64,000 bases of DNA from assembly GCA_025526915.1 (NCBI GenBank), contig JAHLKH010000061.1, forward strand, positions 62,001-126,000, given 5' to 3'. This document shows, in pieces, positions 1-11,178 of the stretch. The notes beneath the pieces were generated by a model. That model had not been told where the DNA came from and did not search any database. It was given only the letters and a program-made list of their open reading frames with translations. How positions within the stretch are numbered: the stretch's first letter is position 1; each line of letters starts with the position of its first letter. The position numbers were made by a program, and so were the translations under genes. This DNA comes from Entophlyctis helioformis. Lineage: Eukaryota; Chytridiomycota; Chytridiomycetes; Chytridiales; Chytriomycetaceae.

Positions 1-987
1 CTTGAAACCCCGGATCTCCCTTCTGCGTGCCTCGCGAACCGCCTCTTCGGCAGCCCACTTGGCCTCGTAGTCGGGGCCATGAACACGGAGCGCGAGCTCC
101 TTGACGTCCAGCGTGCAAAACGTCGTGCACTCTACACCGTACTTGTTGTAGTAGTACTCGCGCGGCAGGCGGCTCAAGTCTGATAGCGTCAGACGGTAGC
201 AGGCCTGCGCGTTTGTGGACGAAATGAGCACCTTGAAGCAGCAGCTCTCGCAGAATGGCCGGCGGAACCGCTTGTGCGACGGCCGCGGCTTTTTGCAATA
301 GTTGCAGCGCACCGGTTCGTTGTCGATGCGATACTTGGTGCGGGTCTTGCCTTGCCAGATGGTCTTTTCGTCCTCGCCCATCCAGCCGTGGTAGGCGCGG
401 CGATCTACCCGTGCGAGTCGCAGCCGGCTCAAGCCTGGAACGAAGCGTGCGATCATTTGCTTGAGCTCGTCTGGGAGTCTTTGGAACGGCGACAACGGCT
501 CAGGTGGCTTCGCCTCGGGTTGCGAGTCAGGCTGCGTCTCGGTCTGGCCATCGATCACAGCAGCATTGGCGTCATGGTCCGCCTCGGGTGCCTTGCCCTT
601 GTCCTGGCCCTTGTCCTTGCCCTTGCCCTTGGTCGTCTTGCGGGTTTTGGCGGCAGGGGTACCGGCAGGTTTGTCAGCAGAAGCTGTGGCGGCAGCGGCA
701 GCGGCAGCAGCCTTGCGTTTCCGTGGCGTCTTGGCTGGGGTCTGTGTCTCCAATGCAGCGGCTGTCGATGCGGCCGCCGCCTCCAATGCCGCCGCTTCCA
801 ATGCCGCCGCCTGGATGGCACTGACTCGTGCAGACCGACGGGTGCCAGGAGCGGGAGCAGCCGAGGTGGCAGTCTTTTTAGCCGCTCGGCCTCCCCTCGC
901 CGCTTTCAGAGCTGGCAGTGTCTCGACAGCAGCAGCAGCTGCTGCTGCTTCTGCCACTTCGGCGTCTGTTTGGCGAGCCATTTTCAT
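1..987 (-). CDS. F-box-like / XPA-C-like zinc protein, 3' end cut by window edge
   Basis: This minus-strand frame is open from the ATG at 987 (a second in-frame ATG is at 981) to position 1, so about 329 residues are visible and the C-terminus is missing. Residues 1-160 are low complexity: Ala-rich, then basic KGKGKDKGQDKG. They are followed by an F-box-like stretch (FQRLPDELKQMIARFVP), suggesting a Skp1/SCF adaptor. Next comes a zinc-ribbon-like block with two CxxC pairs (CNYC and CESCC, separated by a basic stretch). The visible end (LSRLPREYYYNKYG, then a K-E-L-A-L-R-V-H-G segment and a charged helix) resembles the XPA C-terminal-like domain found in some fungal proteins. The combination suggests a DNA- or chromatin-linked ubiquitin adaptor, but that is inference. 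Fifty bases separate its start from the stop of the next minus-strand gene. The F-box assignment is moderate and the XPA-like assignment is from memory of the family pattern. Confidence 0.6.
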   Translation of the reverse strand, partial: MKMARQTDAEVAEAAAAAAAVETLPALKAARGGRAAKKTATSAAPAPGTRRSARVSAIQAAALEAAALEAAAASTAAALETQTPAKTPRKRKAAAAAAAATASADKPAGTPAAKTRKTTKGKGKDKGQDKGKAPEADHDANAAVIDGQTETQPDSQPEAKPPEPLSPFQRLPDELKQMIARFVPGLSRLRLARVDRRAYHGWMGEDEKTIWQGKTRTKYRIDNEPVRCNYCKKPRPSHKRFRRPFCESCCFKVLISSTNAQACYRLTLSDLSRLPREYYYNKYGVECTTFCTLDVKELALRVHGPDYEAKWAAEEAVREARRREIRGFK

Positions 988-1037
988 ATAAAGCAAATGT
1001 AGATGGAGATGTTTTTGGTGCTGTTCTAACACAAGAT

Positions 1038-1976
1038 CTACTTTCTCAGGACGATGCGGTACTTGAACCACTCGTAGAGGGCCAGGAGGGTCCAGGCGGC
1101 AAAGACGACCCAGCCGCATGAGATGGACGACATGAGGCCCGAGTAGTTCTTGACGACGCGGGTGTTGGGATCGGCGGCCGTGTTGAAGCCAGCGGCAAAA
1201 ATGGCGGCGCAGTTGGCGTTGACGCCGAGAGTGTTGGTGTAGGCCATGAAGCCGTCGCAGGTCTGCTTGATGCCGGCCTGGGCGATCGAGACGGCCACGA
1301 GCGAGTAGATGGCCGTGACGGTCGAGAGGACGGCCAGGATGACCTGGATCGCCGCAGACGGGGTCGCCGCCTTGCGTGCGTACAGGAAGCGCGGGATGGC
1401 AATCAGAAGGAGCAGGACGAATCCGGCAGAGGCCATGCTGTGCAGCCGGCGATCGGTTGTTAGATGCATGGATCGAGGGCGGGGTGGACGGGTGCAGGGC
1501 ACCTACTAGATGACGGTGTTGCACATGCCTGAGAACGGCAGGAACGTGCTCATGTTGTTGTCGCCAATCCGAACGTTCTCGACATAGAAGAGGCTGCGTT
1601 TGGGTGAGTCACACATCAGGGCACCAGCCAGCGCCGATAAGAGGCAGCGCAATACGGCCAGCACACAGCGACGGCAGCGAGCGAGGCGGCCTGCAGGACA
1701 CTCACCAGTAGCCCGGGCCGTAACGGCTCTCGATGGCAACGCCGACGGTGAACACAAGGTTGGCAATCTGCACAGCCCAGACAACGCCGTTGCAGCGGCA
1801 GGCAATCAAGCGGTCGGTCAGATGCCGCTCGCAGCACAGCACAGCACACACACGGCAGGCTGTGCACCCACCAGGATGAGGGCATACAGCAGCGCAATGA
1901 CGACGCTCTGCAGATTGATGCGGCCCTTCTTGCTGGTGCTGGCGCTCGAGGTCGTCGTCTTGTCGGCCTTGGACAT
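1038..1976 (-). CDS. Four-transmembrane protein, unknown family
   Basis: Four exons join in frame: 1976-1872, 1767-1706, 1593-1507 and 1437-1038, giving 217 residues. The donors are GTGGGT, GTGAGT and GTAGGT and all acceptors are CAG. The start ATG at 1976 opens a short Ser/Thr/Lys-rich cytosolic tail. Four hydrophobic segments follow: the first spans exons 1-2, the second begins MASAGFVLLLLIAIP, the third is VILAVLSTVTAIYSLVAVSIA, and the fourth is near the C-terminus (WVVFAAWTLLALYEW). The loop between TM3 and TM4 has two cysteines that could form a disulfide. The layout resembles MARVEL or tetraspan-type membrane proteins, but no signature motif is recognisable, so no function is assigned. 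It ends with a basic tail (FKYRIVLRK). Gene structure confidence is good because each splice restores the frame. Confidence 0.65.
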
Positions 1977-2289
1977 GGCTTATGGCTAGGTCTCTTGGTG
2001 GACAACCAAGGCTGTGACGCTACGGCAAGCAGATGCAAATTTGCACAACGGTCACTGGCACTGCCACAGCCCTCAAGCCAGAGTTGGACGCACTGTGATC
2101 TGGCAACATGCAACAAGATGTGCTGGAAGAGGGTACTGGAAGAGGTCACTGACGAGTACGTTCTTCATTTATTAGTGCGTTTGGCTTGGTGTGGAGAGAC
2201 TTGAACAGAAGAAGTAGAGAGAGAGAGAGGGAGGGAGGGAGGAGTGTGTGAGGGAGAGAGGCAGACGACAATCCGCAGCACGAGCGTCT

Positions 2290-5023
2290 CTACTTTCGTG
2301 ACGACCGAGAGCCCCGCGACCCGGCCGAGTTAAGACTGGCGTTGGATTTGGATTTGGTCGGGAGCGGCGCATCGACACGGATCTTGCCGCGGACCATTTC
2401 GACCAGGCTTGGAGCGCGGTTGAGCGGCTGGCCGCCATTGTCGTCGTTGCCCGTCGTGCTGTCGCCACGCACGCGCTCGTAGTTGCCTCCGGCGTTGCGG
2501 ATCGACACCACATCCTCGGAGGACTTGTCGATGCGGCCGTGTGCGCGGGACGAGTGTGGCGCGGTGCCAGCCGCATGGGCAGTCTTGCCTGCGAGCTTCT
2601 CGGCCTCGACACGGCCGTGTGCCTGCCGGTCCTGCGCCGCGTGGTAGATCTTGGACAGGAGGCGGCAGACAAAGACGATGGGGAGGTTGATGAGGGCAAT
2701 GACAATGGCAACGAGCCATTCGCGCAGGTCCAGGTGGGTCGAGCCAAAGAGCGTGTAGCCGACCGTCACAGCGAGCACTTGGATGGCCACAATCACAAAG
2801 ATCATGGCCAGGAACGTGCGATTGCGGAAGAATCCGAGGAACAGGTTGAGCTCGCCGTTGAGTTGCCGCGCAGAGATAATGTTGGTGATCTGCATCAGAA
2901 TGAACGTGGTGAACAGCATGGACCGCGCGCGCAGGGACGGAACCTCGGCCAGGTCTTCTGGCGGGTGGAACGCGGTGTCCGGCGGCACGAGCGTGTCGAT
3001 CTGGAAGAGCACCACGAGCATGACAATGACTTGGTAAACGGTCTGGATGCCAATGTACTCGAGCATGAGCGGCATCAGAATGCTGTCCTTGCGCGACTGT
3101 GGCGGTCTCTCGAGGATATCCTCGTCGGGCTCGTCCGACGCAAGGGCAAGCGCGCCAAACGAGTCCATGATCAGGTTGACCCAGAGGAGCTGCACGGTGC
3201 TCAGGGGCGAGTGGCCAGTAAAGACGGCACCGACAAACGTGACAATGATGGCGGCGAGGTTGATGCCGAGCTGGAACTGCAGGAACTTGCGGATGGTGTT
3301 GAGCACGTTGCGGCCCCAGCGAATGGCCTGCACAATGGACACAAAGTTGTCGTCGAGAAGCACAATGTCCGAGGCGTTGAGCGCAATCTGCGTGCCAGAA
3401 ATGCCCATGGAGAACCCAACGTCGGCTTCCTTGAGAGCCGGCGCGTCGTTGGTGCCGTCTCCAGTGACAGCGACAACCTCGCCCAGCTCGCGCAGCAGCG
3501 ACACCAGCTCGTACTTGTCAGTGGGCGAGCAGCGAGCCAGAACCTGTACAAATGTAGCGTTGCAGGGAAAGCGCACAATCGTGTGAGCCACATGCGTCTC
3601 TTGGAGCCGACACCAACAACAACTAGAAGCGCACCTGTAGGCGTGGAATGATCTCGATGCGCTGTTCCCTGTCCATGGCGCGGAAGGCAGGTCCCTCGAG
3701 CGCGATACCGTCGCCAAAGAAGATGTTGCACTCCTTGGCGATCTTTGTGGCGGTGAGGATATTGTCGCCCGTGACCATGCGGATAATCAGGCCGGCGCGC
3801 TGGCAGCTGGACACCGCCATTGGGATTTCCTTGCGGATGGGGTCCTTGATGGCCACGAGCGCGATAAACACAAGATCATGCTCGGGGTCCTCTTCGGCCT
3901 GTACCTCCTCGGGGTTCTCGACGTCCCTGTACGCAAGCGCAAACGTTCTCAGGCCCTCGGACGCCCACGTCTTGATGGTCTTTTGCAGGAGCGTGGTGTC
4001 ATGCGGCTTGATCGGGGCTGCTGCCATGGTGTTGGTGTCCAGAATGTGCGTGCACAGGCCAAGCACGATTTCAGAGGCGCCCTTGGTGTAGAGACGGTGG
4101 CGGTTGACGTCGGGGACGCGGATGAGCGTGGACATGCGCTTGCGTTCGCAGAGAACGACCAGACGCCATTCTCGGCAATACGGGTGCGGTCGCGGACCTG
4201 GCGGTAGCTGACGCCAAGCTTGCGGGCAAGCATCAGCAGAGCGCCTTCGGTCGCAGATCCCACAAACGCAGGGAGCGTGGTCGGGTCGTCGAGCTGGTCC
4301 TCGTTCTTGATGAAGCAGTTGGAGTTGACCGACACGCCCTCGCAGATGATGGCCTTGAGCGGGCCGTTGAACGTCTTTGGAGAGAACGGGATCGAGTCCT
4401 TGTCGCCGGAGCCCTCGCCCTTGTAGATGTGGTCGCCCACTAAAATGCGGACAACAGACATGCGGTTGTACGTGAGCGTGCCTGTCTTGTCGGTGCAAAC
4501 GGTTGTGGCCTGGCCCATCGTTTCCGACGCGTCCAGATGGCGTACAAAGCACTTGTCGCGCATCATCTTGAACATGGACAGTGACAGGGCGAGCGTGACA
4601 GCAAGAGGAAGACCTTCGGGCACAGCCACGACAATGATGGTGATGGCAACGACAAAGTGCTCGGCGAGTGCAACGACGCGCACAATGGTGGCCGAGTTGA
4701 CGCCACCAGCAGAGCACGATGCGACGACAATGGTTTCGTTGTTGACAAGCTGCACAGCCCAGCGGATGGCAAGACCGATGAACGTGACCATGCCTGCGGC
4801 GACACCAATCTTGCCAATGAAGATGGCAACGACCTTGAGCTTGGCCTGCAGCGGCGTCTCCTCGCTCTGCGCTTCGTTGAGAACCTCTTGGATCTTTCCA
4901 CCGCTCGAGCGCGTGCCAACAGCCGTGACAATCATGAGACCAGTGCCCTCGCTCACTGCATCGTGGTGTTGTGCGAGTTCCGAAATGGGTGGGAGGGATA
5001 CATGGCGCGTCAGTCATGTGCGT

Positions 5024-5079
<56 letters not shown>

Positions 5080-5927
5080 CATCACATGCAGACAGTCAAT
5101 CAAGGCAACAAACCTTGGCAGCCTGAAAACAGAAACGGACTGTCGCTGTCTTTCTTGCACGGCATCGACTCGCCAGTGAGGGGCGACTCGTCGACAACAA
5201 GCCGGTTGCCCGACACAAAAATGCCGTCGGCCGGCACCTCATCGCCGACCACCAGCTCAACGATATCGCCCACAAGGATATCCCACGACGACAGCTCCGT
5301 CTTGACGCCACCGCGGATGACACGGCACCGCTTGTCCGTCTGCAGGAGCAGCAGCTTTTTGAACTTGCGGTCCTTGGACCAATCGTTGCCGGCTGTGACG
5401 GTGAGCACAATAAAGACTGCGAGCACGATGGCGAGACCCTCGGTCCAGCCGGTCGACGGACACACGGCCGTGCCGAGGGACAGCACGACCACGGCACCGA
5501 CGATGAGGACTTTGAGGATCGGGTCTTCAACCACGGTGCCGTAGATGATCTCGAGAATCGTTTCCGAGCGCGGCGGTGGGATGATATTCTCGCCGAAAAT
5601 GATTCGGCGCGGGGTCTCGTCAAAGACGGACATGTCGGCCGAGGCGGACGAGCCGCCGCTGGACCCGCCTGCGCCGCCTGCGCCGCCTGCGCCTGGGCCG
5701 TGCTTTCCCGAGCCGCCGCCGCCCGGCTTGTGGAGCTCGTGGTACTTGGATTTGAGGGGAATGCCCGACATGAGGTCGGAGCGCAGGTTCTTGGCGACGC
5801 CGGCGACGCCTCCATACTTGTTGTGAAGATCGTCAATGAGGCTCGGCTCGGAGCGGCGGTCAAAGTCACAGAGGTTGGATAGATCGTCGACGGTCAGCCC
5901 AAAGGGCGAGCGCATCTCTTGAGCCAT
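2290..5927 (-). CDS. Plasma-membrane-type Ca2+-transporting P-type ATPase (P2B)
   Basis: Three exons: 5927-5114, 4955-3635 and 3543-2290. The product of about 1,130 residues pumps Ca2+ out of the cytosol (plasma membrane or vacuole) with H+ counter-transport in this family. Visible P-type landmarks are the actuator region with DESPLTGES in exon 1, PEGLPLAV in M4, the phosphorylation site CTDKTGTLT, and the hinge VTGDGTNDAPALKEADVG. Six hydrophobic helices follow the hinge, including NLIMDSFGALALAS, which carries Ca2+-site residues. The C-terminal tail is long, basic and Ser-rich, a place where P2B pumps bind calmodulin, though no motif is called. Intron 1 contains a (CA)n/(GT)n microsatellite. 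In exon 2 the frame slips by one missing base near 4148: the frame ending ENGVWSFS must shift to reach the conserved ERKRMSTLI. All catalytic motifs are intact, so a consensus error is likelier than a pseudogene. Confidence 0.9.
5028..5084. repeat. (CA)n microsatellite in Ca2+-ATPase intron 1
   Basis: Interrupted CA dinucleotide tract (ACACAC with a few CCA breaks) lying wholly inside the 158-bp intron 5113-4956 of the Ca2+-ATPase gene. Confidence 0.9.
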
Positions 5928-7215
5928 CTTGCTGGATCAGACGCGATGGAGCTTGTCGAGTTGGTGTCTATGGGTCTGGTGTTTGGCGGTTGGTTAGAGT
6001 TGAGATGAGCGCATCAAGAGCGTGTTAGCGACAAATCTCTGTGTGCATGTGTGTAGCAGGGGTGGAGGGAGGAGGGCCAAGGTGCTGTAAGAAAGGGTTG
6101 GATGCAAGGAATATCGAGTGAATGGCGAAGATTATGCGACAGGGCACGTCTAGGGGATGTCGTGATTCGCTCTGTGGAATGGGTTGGAACAGCCAAGCAC
6201 CAACAAACAGTCCCACCAAAGAAATGCCAGGCTAGGGAACACGCGTCCAAGCATCTGTGGCAAGATACGCGACAGTGTCGCGCTCTGATGCGGTGCGATG
6301 CGTGCAGCCGCTTTGATGGTTGGACACTGGCAGGGCTGGCGAGAGGAGCGGTACTGGCATGTTGAGGGGGGGGGGGAGAGAGAGGAACGAGGCAAGCGAT
6401 AAGATGCAACGGGCAGCAGGCCACACCAGCAGCATCCGCAAGTCACCAACGACAAACATGCAACAAGGTGGACGGGCAGGAGGCGGGGCAGCCAGACAGA
6501 GCAGCAACAACAAGCGTGACAACAACGCGTTGACACGCCATGGACATGATGGGCGGCAGCACACGGCATCCAACTCACAGTCCTTGGTTGCCAACAGTTG
6601 CTGTACAAGTCGAGGTGTATCTACTGAGCAGGTGCGTCGCCTTTTGGCTGGTGTGTGGTACTCGACAGGTGTGTGGTGTGTCGCTGTTGTTACTGCGGGT
6701 GGTTGGTTGGTTGTTTGGATGTTTGGACAGGCGGAGAGCGCGAATACCGACGAGAGACGTGTTTGTGGGCTCGCCAACAACAACGGCGACAAAAACACGA
6801 CGGGAGCGAACGCGAGAGAACTGCTGTCCAGCCTGAACTTTCAACTGTCGGTGAGACTTTAGATCGGTATCCAAAATGTATTGCGTCTTTATGATAAGCC
6901 AGGAGGGGATTTCAAGAGATCGTGTTGTGGCCAGGACCATGGAAGAAGCGGTCAGAGGCCACAAGCTTATCTCATGTCTGGACAAGCCAGATTACTCTAC
7001 CATGCCTCTGTTCCCTCGGAGTCACGTACACAAGCAGCGTAAGCCGCAAATGCAAGACATGAGCGGGTGCGTCCCAAAGACACACAATCATGGGTTTTGG
7101 TAGTGGTGGTTGTCGGTGGTGGCGGGGACCAGATCAAGCAGCAGGCAGTACAAGGCAAGACACGCAAGGCACGCAAGACATGACGACAGCTGATAGGAAG
7201 CGACATCGATCTACA
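5928..7215. other. Intergenic region between p24 and Ca2+-ATPase genes
   Basis: No convincing coding potential was seen here in 1.3 kb. It should hold the promoter and 5' UTR of the Ca2+-ATPase gene and the terminator of the p24 gene, both on the minus strand. It includes a G-run followed by GA repeats (about 6367-6385) and a GT/GGTT-rich stretch (about 6660-6725). No TATA box or known motif was identified. Confidence 0.5.
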
Positions 7216-8234
7216 TTAAACGCGGGTGCGCACGCTCTTGGAAAAGAAGGTTTGGATGACAAAGACCTGCAAGACAGCCATGCCAATAATAAGACCGCTC
7301 TCGACGACTGCAAACCAGAAGATGCGGCTGTCGGTGGACTTGACGACCGACAGATCGCGGTGCTCGTTGGTGCGCATGGAGCGCTGGTTGCGCTGCAGCG
7401 TGCTCAGCGAGCTCAGTACCGACGACGCACGTTCGTGGAGCGAGGCGAGCGTCTGCTGTAGCTTGTCCTTCTTCTCGCCCGAGCCGATGGAACCGACCGA
7501 CTCGGCGAGCTTGGACTTGGCGCCGGCCTCGGGCGTCTCGTGCTCGGCGGTGATGTCAAAGTCGATGACCTTGTCGGCAAACGTGGACATGGAGTTGGAG
7601 AAGCAGAGCGAGTACTCGCCAGGCTGGCGTGCCGAGATGACATAGTCGCCCTGGCGCTCGCCGTTGCCCTTGAGCACGACCACCTGGCGGGGATCCACCA
7701 CGTCAAAGTCCACGTCAAAGTTGCCGCCCGACTGGACCTGCAGACAGGAGGCGCCGTTGTCATGTGTGTGTGTGTGTTTGTGACGGCGCAGCCGCACAGC
7801 GACAGATCACGCCAGCGCAGAACGCCACGAGGCGAGCCAGATGAGGACAGACGGCGCATAGTGAGACGGACAGAGACAGAGAGGGGTCAGCAAGGGTGGC
7901 AGGTAGAGCAGGCGGGGCTGGCACGAGGCTCGCAAAGGAGGGCGCTGGCACACAGGCACACAGACAGAGGCTGGCAGACACAGACACAGAGGCAGAGGCA
8001 GACACAGACACAGGTAGGACGTACCGCAAAGTAAAAGGCAAGCTTCTCGCCCTTGGTCTTGGCCTCGGTGTAGAAGCAGGCCCGCTCGTGCGGCGCCATC
8101 TTGTATGTGAGCGTCGTGGCCGCCACCACTGCGGGGCTGGCCAGCAGCTGCAGCAGCAGACCGGCTGCGGCCAGCAGCGCCACCTGAAGCGCTCGTGCGC
8201 CGAGTCGTTGCGAGGGCTGAGACCGTGTCGCCAT
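7216..8234 (-). CDS. p24/emp24 (TMED) family cargo receptor
   Basis: Two exons (8234-8025 and 7737-7216; donor GTACGT, acceptor CAG, phase 0) give 243 residues. It begins with an N-terminal signal peptide (hydrophobic LQVALLAAAGLLLQLLASPAVVAA) and then a GOLD domain with the typical opening of the family (CFYTEAKTKGEKLAFYFA) and a second cysteine near LCFSNSMS. A coiled-coil stretch and the basic RSTN-like region (LQRNQRSMRTNEHRD) precede a single TM helix. The cytosolic tail (FFSKSVRTRV) carries the diphenylalanine used for COPII binding. Family members cycle between ER and Golgi and select secretory cargo, including GPI proteins such as the one at 37.1-37.7 kb. Which of the alpha, beta, gamma or delta subclasses it belongs to cannot be told. 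The 287-bp intron is rich in GT and TGCC repeats. Confidence 0.88.
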
Positions 8235-8446
8235 TTTGATTCGTGGGAGAACCCGGCGATAAACACAACGGCATCAACGACAACATCAGCAATACAGACG
8301 CTGCTGAAGTAGATCAGCAGTCATGCTTGACATGGCTGGAGGGCAGTGTCCAAAGAGCATGGCCATACGCTGGCGAAAGGAAGAGAGCGTGATTCATTTC
8401 CATGACTGTGAAGAGACCATACGCGCGCAGATCGCAGGCCACTCGC

Positions 8447-10819
8447 TCACAGAGACTCGAGCCGTGCACCAGCGTCCATCATGGCAGCATCGGCGGCAAC
8501 TGGGCCGGATCCAGGCACAAGGCTTGTCTCGAGCTGCGACAGCGATGCCGCTGGTCCTGGCGCTGCAAGCGGCGCCGCCTTCTCAAACACGCTCGCCGCT
8601 GCCGCCTTGGCCACCTCCTCGGCCGCCTTGTGTCCTGCTGCTGCATGCAGGGCAGCCGCGTGGGCCGTGGCAGACGACGCGGCAGCAGCTGCAGCGATCG
8701 TCGCCTCCTTGTTGGCGAGCACAGACCGCCGCAGAGCAAGTCGGTCCAGGAACAGCTTCTGCCGCTCGCGCTCCAGGTCCTTGCGCTCGTTCTCCAGAAT
8801 GGCCTCGAGCTCGTTAAAGTGCTGCAGCTTCAGCTCCATCTTCTTGACCTGCAGCTCCAGAATGTGGCGCGTTGCCCGCTGCATCTCGCGCTCGTCAAAA
8901 TCGGCTATCGCGCGCGCCTTGGCTGCTGCCGCTCCCAGCGCTGTGGCCCCGGCACGTTCCAGCAGTTGGTTGCCGCCCATGTCACCAACCGCTGCATCTG
9001 TCGTCGCTGTGCCATTGACGGCTGTGTGGTCCGCGGTGCTACTGCGCCGCTCGCAGTCTCCGGGGCCGCTGCGCTCTTTGCTGCACGTGGGGACGGACCG
9101 CCGTGTCTCTTGACAAAAGCATCTGCCTCGAGCTGGCGGACAGCCTCCTCGGCTGCTGCTGCTGCGACTTTGGGCGGAACAACAGCAGCAAGGAAGGCGG
9201 TCAGGGACAGCACGGGGTTGTCCGCAGAAGAAAACGGCGTGCGAGCATACTGCAGGGGGCCAAGACTGTCGCCGGTGCGGCCCACAAGCGCGTCCTCGAT
9301 CGGCAGCTGCAGGAACCGCAGGATGCACTGGTCGCGTGTGCGCGTGCCAACATGGTCGGCAATCTTGAGCCAGTTGTCATCAAAGAGCTCGAGACCTTCA
9401 AGCAGCAGCAGCGTCTCCTGGTCCGACCACGGCGCATCTGCATCATGGTTGGTGGCAGACTCTTCGAGTCGCAGAAAGTCGCCGGAAAACAGCGACGACG
9501 GGAAGCGGCCTTCCAAATAGCAGTTGGGGCAGATGTCGAGCGATGGGTTCTTGGTGCAGTGGAACCGTGTCTTGGTGCAGTCCACGCCACAAGTGCCACA
9601 CACGACTTTGGTTCTCTTGGCATCTGCACCGCCGCGTCCATCGTCTGCAGGCCGCTTCTTTGATGTCGTCGACGCAGAGTCTTGATAGATGTTTTTGGAC
9701 AGCGCAGCGGGTGCCTTTACAAGACCCCATGGGCAGCTGGCAAGGAAGCGACAGACGACGGAGGCGTGCTGCTGGAATTTGCTGCTGCAGTTGCTGTCGG
9801 GGCAGGCTTCGATGCCGATCCAGGTGCGGCACCTGGCGCGGAAGATGGCACAGTAGCGGCGGCGGCGGCAGCGGCAGACCGTGCGGACATGGCATGGGTC
9901 GGCAGAGCATTGGCAACCTTGGAGACTGCGACGCGCGGGAAGAGCGGCTGGAGGCCGCGCGGCGTTTCGGCCGTGACACGGAAATGGCCAGTGAACGGCG
10001 GGCCGACCGCAGATGGCCGCGAGTCTGGGTTGACCTGCATCGCCGTGTAAAACCAGCCATCCAACAATCAATTGGTTCAAAGGAACAACGGCATGCAGAT
10101 GCATGAGCTTGGCCGTGTACACGCAGACTGCAACGTAGGTGGCAGCGAGCATCGTGCCAACGTACCTGGTAGTTGATGAGGCCCCACTGCTCCAGGACGG
10201 CATGGACGCGAATGATGGCGCACACATCGCCGGCCAGGTTGCGACGGCAGGCTGTGACAGTCAGGTACTCTGACGGATTGAGGCGGTTGGTGTTGATCAT
10301 AAAGTCGCGGTAGTCCTTGTAGACCTGCGGCGTCTTGCTCTTGTTCTTGTTGTTGAAGAACTCGGGCAGGGCCTTGCGCTCAATGTCGTGGATGGCGCCA
10401 AACGAAAACCAGGCGGCGTAGCTGGGCACGATGATCTCCTGCGTCTGCTGCGTGAGCACCTTTGTGGCAGATGCAGGGCCATTGTCCAGATCCTTGAACT
10501 CGACGACCAAGCCGTTCTGCACAGTCGTCTGGATGTTGGCGGTCGTGTTGTCGGCATCGGACACGTCCATTGCAGCGGCCTCGGCCGCATCGGCGGAGTC
10601 GTCTGCCTGGTCGTCTGCAGCCTCTTCCTGCACGTGTGCTTGTTGGTGGCCGTCGTCTGTTGCTGCGGCGGCCGTCTGCACAGCACCACCACCCATGGCA
10701 GCCACCGCTGGCTCAGCAGACGTGACCTGGTGCTGTTGCTGCTGCTGCTGTTGCTGATCAACGTCCATGTCGGCATGGGCTGGAGCGCCAGACTCGGCGG
10801 CCTGTGCAGTTGGTGCCAT
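8447..10819 (-). CDS. SWI3/RSC8/SMARCC-type chromatin remodelling subunit
   Basis: Two exons: 10819-10166 and 10034-8447. It is a core scaffold subunit of SWI/SNF or RSC ATP-dependent remodelling complexes in the nucleus. The domains in order are: an Ala/Gln/Asp-rich N-terminus with a Gln run; a SWIRM domain split by the intron (from [10 protein letters not shown] to [10 protein letters not shown]); a ZZ-like zinc segment (VCGTCGVDC ... [13 protein letters not shown]); a SANT domain ([21 protein letters not shown]); the conserved [14 protein letters not shown] segment; and a leucine-zipper-like coiled coil ([17 protein letters not shown]) that dimerises in the family. Exon 2 needs two single-base corrections, near 9733 and near 9040, after which its length is a multiple of three; both are missing-base type. 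The start at 10819 was chosen because MAPTAQ begins the clean low-complexity N-terminus. An upstream non-ATG extension has repeat-like composition. Confidence 0.88.
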
Positions 10820-10839
10820 AGACGGCCAGGAGCCATGCG

Positions 10840-11035
10840 ACACATGGAGGGCCAGGCCAGGCCGGGCCATGCCAGGTCAGGGCAGAGCAGGTCAGGCCAG
10901 GCCAGAGCGGGTCAGGGAAGAGCAAGGGGCAGCAGCGTCAGTGCCAGAGGAGACGGCGAGGGTGCAGGCAGATACACAGACGCCAGCCAGCCAGCCAGCC
11001 AGCGAGCCAGCCAGCCAGCCAGCCAGCCAGCCTTG
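10840..11035. repeat. GCCAG-type degenerate repeats and (CCAG)n tract between divergent genes
   Basis: Degenerate GGCCAG/GGTCAG copies cover about 10845-10920, and a CCAG/AGCC tetranucleotide tract covers about 10981-11033. Both lie in the 359-bp interval between the SWI3 start (10819, minus) and the methyltransferase start (11179, plus), so they sit in what must be a bidirectional promoter region. Confidence 0.8.
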
Positions 11036-11178
11036 GCGCAGGCGGCATGCGCAGCGTAGCAGGAGGGCAGCGCAGGCAGCGCAGGCAGCCCGTGGCACAG
11101 CGCACGGCGCAGCGTTGCAGATACGAACCTGCTCGTGGTTCATCGTCCAGTGGTTGACAACGGCTTCGAAACCACGCA

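Noticed and set aside
555..821. Arg-rich ORFs in alternative frames of the first gene
   Set aside because: They are shadow frames of an Ala/Lys-rich GC-rich coding sequence.
3949..4956. Ca2+-ATPase as a pseudogene because of the frame break near 4148
   Set aside because: All catalytic motifs and splice sites are intact and the frame resumes exactly at a conserved motif; the same type of one-base slip affects many neighbours.
5028..5084. Telomere-like or Z-DNA regulatory element
   Set aside because: It is a plain (CA)n microsatellite within an intron.
9000..9070. A 51-bp intron explaining the second SWI3 frame change
   Set aside because: The candidate GTAGCA...GCAG interval is a multiple of three, so removing it does not correct the frame.
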